Shown here in pieces: positions 55,896 through 64,000 of a DNA stretch of 64,000 bases. Every line of letters begins with the position of its first letter. Positions within the stretch are counted from its first letter, which is position 1. A program made the position numbers and the translations under genes. The stretch is from assembly GCA_003988855.1 (NCBI GenBank), contig QYAI01000033.1:186001-250000 (forward strand). Reading direction: 5' to 3'. Source of the stretch: Arachnopeziza araneosa (lineage: Eukaryota > Ascomycota > Leotiomycetes > Helotiales > Arachnopezizaceae). The notes under the pieces are model-generated. The model made no database searches. It saw nothing but the letters and a program-made list of their open reading frames with translations, and was not told where the DNA came from.

Positions 55896-58800
55896 CTAAC
55901 TTGCCCTCCTCACCTTTCCACCTCTCACCGGACTCTCGGCGAATCTAATTCCCCTGGTCCTGACCGCGGGTGGCACCCGGGGCGTTCCATCATCCGAATC
56001 GCTATCCTCGTCTGCATTCTTAAGCAGCCCAAGAGCAGCAGCCCTTCTCCTCTTCTCTGCCGCTGTCTCTACCTCCTCCTCCTCTTCCTCGCGGACAATT
56101 GTTCTACCCCGCTGAGCAGGAGTGATATCATCTACACCTTTGAGAGCTTGTTCTCTTCTCCTCCGCTCAGTTTCCGATTCTGGTGCATCGGTAGAACGAA
56201 TGCTTTTCCCTCCGCTATCACCGCCGGAAGAGGTGGTGGTTGTCTTTTTGCCAATAGCGAGAGGATCTGGTTGTTTATCGCTGAGGTCAAGAGTACCAGA
56301 GGGTCTGCGTCTCCTTGTACGATCTTCGTCGCTATCTGATTCCTCTTCAAGATCTGCTCCTCTCATCCGTGCCATTTGTTTTGCTACACCGCTTGCCGTC
56401 CCCTTTCCACTTGCGACCTGCGTCCCCTTAGCACCAAACAATCTACCCTCACCAGGTGCACCCTGATTCGCATCTCTTCGAGCACTCTCTTTCATCTCCT
56501 CAGGAGCATCAGATTGGTTAACCACGATCTCGCATCGGGCTTTGGGATCGAGACTCTGAAGTTCTTTGAGAAAGTCATCCTTGGTCAGACGTCTACCTGC
56601 ACCACCGATCGTAAAGCGGATATGGCGATCATCTTCTTCCTCTTCATGAGCAGGATATTCTTTGACCTTGCCGCTAAAACCCCAGGTCCCCATGCGTGCG
56701 AGGCCTTGACGGACAGGATTTTCAGACGGCTCAGTAGAAGAGGTTGCAGCATCCGGTTTCTTACCCAGACCCGTCCAAGTGCCCATGCGAGTAACGCCTT
56801 GACGGACGGCAGAAGGTTCGCCTGCGGGTTGGTTCTGCTTGCTGCCTGGGGGAAGCTCATAAGTTTTGACGACCTCGCCGTCTTCGTCCTCGACAATAAT
56901 CTAGAGTACGTTAGTCTGATACAACCTGGGCCTCGAAATCCTTACCGTATTGCCAAACTGATAAGCCAAAGCGGGCCCTCTCTTGCGGTGGGGGGCTTTT
57001 GATTTCCCCATTTTTGGCATCCCATCTTCTCCCAGCTCATCTTTGTGCCGCCATACACCCAATTTCTTTCGCAGATCTTTATATGCGTGCGTAGGATGCT
57101 CAATATCATCTCTGAGATGGCTTTCCTTCTTCTTTAGGTCGTGCTTTGGCTGTTGATCCCGTTGAGATTCTCGAACTTCCAAAACATCTCCATCTTCATT
57201 CTCGATGATGATATGGTCTCCCTCATCATAAACTTCTCTTCTTTCGGGACGGCGTTCGGCATCAGATTTGTGCTCTTCTTCCGAATCCCTGTGGAGAATC
57301 TGGTGCGTTTCGGGATCATCTTGAATTTCACCTAGCTCAGCTTCATTCTTCTCATCTTCTTCATTCGGGGGAGAGCTGTTCCCGGGAGTCAAGGTAGGAG
57401 AAGCAGGTTGACTTTGCTGCTCGCTTTGACTCCGTCTCTGGGGATATATGGCAGATTGAGAAATCGGACCACCCGGCCCACGACCATCATCCCACTTCTT
57501 CTTTCTACGGCGAGGGATCAGGGATGAGGATCGACTAGCTGAGCGACTTGGATTATCCTCTTCCTTCTGTCGGCGGAGAAAGGTGCCAGCCACGCCGATC
57601 GGTGGTAGCATGCCTGGCGGAAGATCCTCGATCTTCAATTCCTCACCATCAGTCATCGAATCCAATGATTTTGCTTGCGATCGTGACGTTGACGAGATTC
57701 GCGGCAGACGATTCAACCACCCTGGACCGTCATCTCCAGCTGTTGTGTAAGACATTGTAAGTGTCAACGTATTGATGTGCTTGCCTAGAGTGAAGACGGC
57801 GATTGATGAACCATGGACGATGATGGATGAGATGACGAGGAAAGTAGTGATGGGCCAGATGACAGCAACGAGCATGTAGTTCTTTGCGCTGGGGTCAGGA
57901 TATGATGCTAATGGCACAGCACCTTCTGTTTCCAGTTCAGCTCGCGCAAGAATAGCAACAAATATGGCACCGACACCAATGGGACCGAAATGTCCAGCGA
58001 ACAGTGCTTCTCGCCAAGTTTTGATGTCAGGTATCACCGGTTTCAAAGCCATCATGATCGGAATTCGTCGGAAGAAGATGACAAAGAGGGCAATGACTAC
58101 CAGTCTCCATGGAGTCAAACCAAGAGCTATGTTGTTATACTGCTCCCATGGTATGATGGTGCCCAAGTAGACGAAGTAAGCCAAATTGAGAAGTAAATCA
58201 ATAACGTTGGACACATGGGACTCTTCCGTTTTCTGCGTGAACCAACCATCGTTGGAGAAACCTACTCCGGCTGAAAAGCCGACGAGGAGATCGTCAACAC
58301 CAATGATACTACCAGATCCTGCACAGAAGAGGGCAAGTACGAAATAGAAGACGAGGAAACTCTCCCTGTCGACCAAGTCGTGCTTCTCCGCATACTTGAT
58401 ACCGTGTCTGCCTATGTAGCCAATCATGAAGCCATAAAATGCTCCGAAGACACACTCGTACACGACGGTGATCACAACCCAATGCCATGTAACCTTGGGC
58501 GCATCAGGTCGGTAGTCAATCAGGTACAGAGCAAGATAGATGAAGGGGAAAGCCATGCCATCATTGCATCCCGACTCAGCCGAAAGAACATCTCTCAGAT
58601 GTTTTGGAACCCGCTTGGCAAATTTACCCTTTCCAACCACCGAACTTGCCAGGACAGGATCGGTAGCCGTCACGCACGCTGCACAGCAGAGACTCTCGAG
58701 CCAATTGAGACTTGGTATCATCCACCATATGAATAGACTGGTAATCAACCAGCCAAATGTCATGACGGGTATGAGGAGGAAGACCACGCTCCTCCAATGC

Positions 58801-59090
58801 TTCTCCATGTAGTATTTCGGCAATTCGACTCCGACGGCGAAACATTGGACAACGAGGACGATTCGTGAGAATTCGAGGGTTATCTGATCCGTGTTTCCCC
58901 ATGTTAGAGGGTTGATCAGATTTGCGGCGTGCGGACCGAAGATGATGCCGCAGATGGTCGCGACAGTGGCTTCACCAATGTACAAACGTTCCTTGATGAA
59001 GGAAGAGCAGAGCATGAAGAGGGAAGTGAAGCCACCAAGGATGATGTAGACCAGATGCGGTCGATTGATTGCGAGATGATCCCACGCCAT
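55896..59090 (-). CDS. nha1: Plasma-membrane Na+(K+)/H+ antiporter, NHA1/SOD2 family
   Basis: CDS complement(join(55896..56900, 56946..59090)), 1049 aa. Fungal Nha1-type antiporters export Na+ and K+ in exchange for H+ and set salt tolerance and cytosolic pH. About 12 membrane segments occupy residues 10-440. Signature residues: D144-P145 in VTATDPVLASSVVGKGKFAK and E172-S-G-C-N176-D177-G in the ion-binding region; the N-D pair is typical of the electroneutral-type CPA1 branch motif. The remaining ~600 residues are a long hydrophilic cytoplasmic tail with acidic and Arg/Ser-rich clusters, as in fungal members. It includes the near-duplicated MGTWTGLGKK and MGTWGFSGKV segments and, near the end, GIRFAESPVRGGK. 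The 45 nt intron (GTAAGG, branch CTAAC, TAG) keeps frame and restores the tail; reading through it would stop after 14 codons. Confidence 0.95.
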
Positions 59091-60523
59091 TTCGGAATAT
59101 GTGTCAAGGAGTGCCTCGGGAAGATGGGTTCGAGGAGAGGGTAGGTATGCTGACAGAGGAGTCTGCAGGTTGGAAAGGTATGGAATCGATCAGACAATGG
59201 CTTCAACCTATCTGTGAAAGCTTTCCAATACCCCAATCGGTCGATTCCCTCAATAGGATTGCGTGATGTCGAAGCATTCAGAATCTGGTCCGCCCAGCCG
59301 CCGGTCCAAACCTATGGGAAAGGTGTTTTCTGCCACCACGACGCCTCCGAGATGCTCGTGTCGAACGCAAGGAGGAACCTCGAGGCCAGAAAGCTTATAC
59401 TTGGCGCAGAGCAGGTGGATTGTTGAGGCTTGGTGGGATTGTCTGGATGGGACTGGTGGGGACTGGTGGGGTCGCCGGAAGATTTTCGAGGTTGAGCAGG
59501 TCAGGGTGACGAAAGATGGATGACGCCGGTTCTTAACGGCTCTTGGAGCAATCAATTGTAGGCGAGGCGAGCCACTATACGAAGATAACGAGCGCTTGGC
59601 AAGAGAATTCTTCACGTCCAGCGCCTGTCAGCCAAGACGCCGAGTCTCTGGAGTGCTCAGAATACTTACGTGATTGGCAGAGGAGAGTGAGGTGCGAGAA
59701 TCGGGTTCCGCTCATGTCCGATGCAAGGACGTTCGCCACCAATGCGAGCTGATTAGCCCGGTGGGTAGCAGAATTCCAACTTGTCCAGATGACAAGGAGA
59801 GAGGTGAAGCTGATGAACAAAGGGGGTATATCAACATATAGGAGTGTTTTTTATTTTCTTTCTTTCTTTCTTTCTTTCTTTCTTTTTTTCTTTTTTTTTT
59901 CTTTTCAATCGCAGCGGACCCTTTTAGTGTCCAGCAGCACGTCCATGCTTTTCCACTGTCATTTCCTTCTGTTGTCTCTGACCACTTCACCACCCTTCGC
60001 TCGCTCTGCCAGACTGGGATCCTCAGCAGGGCTGCGATAGGTGCTGGTGATTGGGTGTGGGAATCTTTTCTGCCAAGCCATGTTGATTGTTTTCGGTCGC
60101 CTACTCATGGCAGACAAGGAAGGGCTCCGGGCGGTGTGTTCATCGCCTTGGGGTACGGTACTGTACCGAGCTGGCGTTGGTGCACCGACTTTTGCCTCCT
60201 CCTCCTCTCCAGCCCTTCGGGACTCTTCCCATGCAACGGACACGCTGCCAGGCTATTACTGGTCCTTGGAGAAGATTGTACAGGTGGTGGTCTCCAGCTG
60301 TTCCCAGATGAAGCCTCTGCTGGGAATGGGCACCACATGGGCAAAGCCCTCGTCGCTTGTTCGAGTGCTGTCCAGATCAGAGTTGACAGAACTTGGCAGT
60401 GCATATTCCTCCCCAACTTCTCCATCTTTCCTCTCCCCACTGATCGCCTTCCTCATCCTCCTCCGGTCTCGTCACCCCCCACGAACCTCCCCCCCTCCCC
60501 CCACTGCGGATGCGGAAGCCTCA
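59091..60523. other. Intergenic region with (TTTC)n tract
   Basis: About 1.4 kb upstream of the antiporter start. A pyrimidine tract (TTTC)n/T-run occupies about 59858-59906. A CGGTAC-T-GTACCG palindrome lies near 60156-60168 (GGTACGGTACTGTACCGAG). No gene recognised. Confidence 0.5.
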
Positions 60524-61449
60524 ATGCTTAAATCGACCCGAGTTGCAAGAGCGTCGGCTCCAACATCTTGTCTTACCTGCAAGTGAGTGTCAGCAGCTCC
60601 TGCCCCCCCCAAAACGTGGGATGCCCTTATTGACGAGGACTAGATCCCGGCCGGTCAAGTGTGATGAACGCAGCTCCCGTTTCCGGTCCGTGGAGCAGGA
60701 GAAACCGATCATGTGAATGCAAGAAAAACGACACCCAGGCCGAGATCGATGCTCCTCCCGCAGCATCCTCAGCTCAGGCGTATGCAGCCGCCACAGACCT
60801 TGCAGGCCACCAACTCACGACGGAGACAGGATGAGGTCCAACTCCCTTGGGACCTCCAGAGTCTTGTAATCCCTCTGCTCGAGTTATACACGACTGCATT
60901 CACCTTGTGACGAGCAGTTTGTGCTCCATGCTGTGGTGGCCTTGGGAGCAGTCAGCAATCCCCAGCCAAGGCTCGCGACGAGGTCTTGCTTAATTCTTCC
61001 CCTTTGAGGAGTGGAGACATGCAACTAGCAGCAGCATAGCAGCATAGCAGCACAGCAGCACAGCAGCATCGAGCATTTGCATGAGTCTCCATCATTGTCA
61101 TGCATCAGCTCGCGCCCAAAGCTGCCTTACCATTTCGTAAGGCTCTCATGGCGTGTCTTATGATCTCCTGCATTGGAATGTTCCTGCAGTCCCCATATAC
61201 CGCCACAACCAAGGCCAAACAGGATCCAAGATGCGTCAGGCATGCATCTCTTTCACAACCCAGCTTCTGTCCAATTCCAGTTCCCCGGATTCGTCTGCCA
61301 ACTTGGACGGCATGTTCTACGAGATGGCGAACCTGATTCTTCAACACCTCGTTTCCTGGAGTGAGAACGACTTGGTTAGTCAATCACGACCTGGATTTTT
61401 GAGGACACTCGGCTACACAAGCTGGGCATTCAAACTTCACTCGTCTTAA
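60524..61449 (+). pseudogene. Degenerate Zn2Cys6 transcription factor
   Basis: ATG 60524 starts a frame (MLKSTRVARASAPTSCLTC). A 61 nt intron (60583-60643: GTGAGT, branch TTGACG, TAG) then restores SCLTCKSRPVKCDERSS, an exact C-x2-C-x6-C half cluster. The second half is damaged: the frame must shift, and the expected C-x-x-C reads W-S-R-R (about 60690), followed by RSCECKKND. Downstream, pieces typical of the fungal_trans region appear in different frames: LELYTTAFTL near 60880, EQFVLHAVVALGAVSN near 60915-60960, and LAPKAALPFRKALMACLMIS near 61105-61165. Several stops intervene. This is a relic of a C6 regulator next to the threonine aldolase gene. Remnants may extend to about 62020. Confidence 0.6.
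61028..61070. repeat. AGCAGCA/TAGCAGCA short repeat
   Basis: Tandem AGCAGCATAGC and CAGCACAGCAGC units inside the decayed regulator, one of the features that break its frame. Confidence 0.8.
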
Positions 61450-62709
61450 TTATGCACAAAGATACTGTGGCTTGTGAATGAGACGTATGTGTCACCCCCA
61501 TTGACGGGATACTTGTCCGAATTCATACCTCTCAAATGCGAATCAGCAGCATTTCGTCACAGGTAACCCAGAGAGACTAACGGACATTTACTGTTCATCT
61601 GACAGTTCAATTCGGCTACGACGAGGTCGTTTACTTGGCAACGCATAGCATCACGCTGAATGAACACATTTAGCACCCACCTCGACCTATTTTCGCGTTC
61701 ATCAAGCGAAATATGTCTCTACATTAGCACACTTCCTGCCGAGTCTTACGCATACGGGAGGTTGAATTTACCCTCCTGCCAGAACAGCACATTGAGACCC
61801 AACTAGATCCGTCTCTCATGACTGCCTGGGACTATCTTTCCGTAGGCATGGAGAACAAGATTGGCTCTTGGGAGGGACAACTCAAGAAGATAATTGATCG
61901 AGAGTCACCTGGGAGCTGGATGAGTACAAGGAGCATAATGACACCTCATAGTATTGAGTTGTCACATAAACGGAAGGCTGATTGGAAAGATGTATCCTGC
62001 TTAGAAGAGATGGGTCAGTAGAAGTTTTACCCAAACAGAAGCGGATGCACTGGGTTGCACATCGCCCAAGGAAGGTCTGGTAGTACTTCGGTTGAATGAA
62101 AGTGTTCTCTGACGAGAGTGGAAGAGAAGAATCTGGCTTAAGAAATGGCATGTAGGACTCTTGAATTGCTTAGTGAACGAATCTTCCGATATTGACATGT
62201 CGGCGGCGCCGCTATGATCTTGCTAACGAATGCGTTCTATGCTGATCTGAGAATCGGTCCCTCCTTTATCTTGGGCTATATGGAGAGGTCGCTTCAACAC
62301 TCGACAGCAGCCAATTCAAAAGTCATACACCTAATTATCGACTTGACCTGTGCAGGACGAGTGTCACAATCTCGACCAGGTCTAACAGTGTGTGCCCATA
62401 TCATACAAGCTAATTCTCTAGCCTCCAATCTTCAGGTATAATGTTTCTTGGGCATTTCGGCTCCTCCATTCGGGCCATTACCCTAGGGAGTCCCCCCCCC
62501 AATTGATACCCCACGCCTCTTCCGCACGGATGCCTCAAAAGACCAGGCACCAACATACAAAGAGGCACCTAGTCCGACCCCACATCTTCGTCCTCCTGCA
62601 CACCCCTCAATTGGCCGACTCTCCCTTCCAAAGCAAAGCAAAAGTAGTTTACTAACCCCTTCGCGACAGATCAATCCCCAGTGCCTTGTTTTGTCCTCTT
62701 CAAGAACCA
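61450..62709. other. Intergenic region, promoter side of threonine aldolase
   Basis: About 1.26 kb. It may include further remnants of the decayed regulator up to about 62020 (for example a 67-codon frame at 61818-62021). Closer to 62710 it should contain the aldolase promoter; a C run (CCCCCCCC) occurs near 62493. Nothing else recognised. Confidence 0.4.
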
Positions 62710-63910
62710 ATGCTGCTCTCAAGACTACACAGACTCCTCTATCGGTCATGCAACTATACCCCACGCCGCTGCATCTCATCGGCTGCACCCAGCATCCGTC
62801 AGTGGGAAGAGTCTTATGATCGGAGAGCACACTCTGCCTCTCACGATTTTAGGAGTATACTTCTTGGTGCTCCTGGTTTGATTGTTACTTCTCTGACTTG
62901 ACCAGGCGACACTGTCACCCTTCCCAGTGGAGCCATGCTCTCTGCAATCCTTCATAATGCGGCCTCCTTTGGTGATGATGTGTTCGAGGAAGATGGTCCT
63001 ACAAATGCCTTGGAATCTTACGTCGGACAGCTAACGGGAATGGGCAATGGCGTCTTTGTTTCGTCAGGGACGATGGGGAATCAGATTGCGCTCCGGTGTC
63101 ATCTCCAACAGCCACCGCACAGCATTATCTGTGAAAGACGCAGTCACATCTTTGAGTACGAATGTGGAATGGCATCCATCCTCTCACAGGCTCAACTAAT
63201 CCCAGTGATGCCAGACAGAACGAAGCGAGCATATATGACCTTGGAAGATATCATCCCGAACATCATTCCTGACGATGGTGACACTCATGGAGCCCCCACT
63301 AGAGTGATTGCTCTGGAAAATACATTCTGGGGCAAAGTCACGCCGGTCGCTGAGGTGAGGAGGATTTCCGAGTACGCTAAAGAACACGGGATCAAAGTGC
63401 ATCTCGATGGAGCCCGACTGTGGAACGCATGCTACGCCAATGCAAGTGGCAAGTCGAGACCAGCACAGACTTCAAGTGAAGCGGTAACTCTCCTACGCGA
63501 ATACTGTGCGAGTGTTGATTCAGTCAGCCTATGCTTTTCCAAATCATTGAGCGCACCCTCTGGTTCCATTCTAGTGGCCAAGACCCCCAGCTTCATCTCC
63601 AAGGCTCGGCATTTTCGCAAAGCCCTCGGCGGTGGTATGCGTCAAGTAGGTGTTCTTACTGCGGCTGCTCGAGTCGCGATTGATGAAGTCTTTCTCTCTG
63701 GAGTGCATATGCCTCAAGCAAATGCTTTGGCAAAAGACCTGCAAGAGGCCTGGATTGCTTTGGGTGGAGAAATCCAGCCAGGATTAGAGCAGGAGACAAA
63801 CATGGTCTGGTTGGACCTTGGAAAGGCACGGGTGAAAGGTGAAGAATTTGTTATGTTGGCTATGGAAGAAGGAGTCCGGGTCCTCGATGGGCGTGTGGTG
63901 ACGCACCACC
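62710..63910 (+). CDS. gly1: Low-specificity L-threonine aldolase (partial, 3' end outside window)
   Basis: CDS join(62710..62854, 62906..63910, continuing beyond the window). PLP enzyme splitting L-threonine to glycine and acetaldehyde (also allo-threonine). The 51 nt intron (GTATAC...CAG) joins DFR to SDTVTLPSGAM, the conserved family start. Further blocks: FGDDVFEEDGPTNALE, VFVSSGTMGNQIALRCH, HIFEYECGMAS, HLDGARLWNACYA, and the PLP lysine K261 in LCFSKSLSAPSGSIL, then KALGGGMRQVG. The first ~40 residues (MLLSRLHRLLYRSCNYTPRR) are Arg-rich and Asp/Glu-free, suggesting a mitochondrial presequence. A donor GTAAGT at 63911 follows VVTHH, the usual place just before the C-terminus, so only the last exon (about 20-40 residues in this family) is missing. 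A decayed regulator lies upstream. Confidence 0.92.
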
Positions 63911-64000
63911 GTAAGTGCTTACTCTTCAACCCTCCTTACCAATGCATTCCCCTCTTCATTGGTCGCTCAAAGTCTCTATTCGATGATTGACTTTGTGGTG

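Overview
The window reads as nuclear DNA of a filamentous ascomycete (Pezizomycotina). The genes carry 45-105 nt GT-AG introns with CTNAC/CTRAY branch sites, and the families are typical of that group: HET-domain protein, Zn2Cys6 and MeaB-like bZIP regulators, GH81 and CE8 wall-degrading enzymes, an NHA-type antiporter with a long tail, and a ubiquitin-like-domain protein. A Leotiomycete (Helotiales) is my best guess, but it is inference from memory of protein style, not a search. Starts were moved to real ATG codons, and exon joins were worked out by hand so that every join keeps frame.

Layout. 0-8 kb: utp14 (ribosome biogenesis) and a secreted GH81 endo-1,3-beta-glucanase. 8.5-9.0 kb: three tandem ~160 bp repeats. 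9-15 kb: a DNAJC9-type J protein, the telomere-cap protein Stn1 and a vacuolar Ca2+/H+ exchanger. 15.9-18.5 kb: a secreted pectin methylesterase facing a secreted charged protein of unknown role. 20-21.4 kb: an Asn-rich repeat protein. 21.4-31.4 kb: gene-poor, broken by adenine deaminase (aah1) and two weakly supported hypotheticals. 31.4-33.8 kb: an intronless Zn2Cys6 regulator. 36.4-38.9 kb: a five-exon protein with a ubiquitin-like domain. 39.5-40.3 kb: a ~95 bp tandem array in which each unit looks like a whole intron plus a ~24 nt mini-exon, placed just before a small Cys-rich gene. 41.4-43.3 kb: a membrane-anchored aspartic-protease-like protein lacking its first catalytic Asp. 44.2-47.2 kb: a large repeat-containing wall protein. 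48.2-49.8 kb: a decayed HET-domain gene. 50.7-52.5 kb: a MeaB-like bZIP factor. 52.5-55.9 kb: minisatellites. 55.9-59.1 kb: a plasma-membrane Na+/H+ antiporter. 60.5-61.5 kb: a decayed Zn2Cys6 regulator. 62.7-64.0 kb: the start of a threonine aldolase running off the window.

No biosynthetic cluster, transposase, rRNA, tRNA or CRISPR array was seen. The genes are mostly unrelated housekeeping, wall and secreted functions. The observation most worth following is the intron/mini-exon tandem array at 39519-40193.
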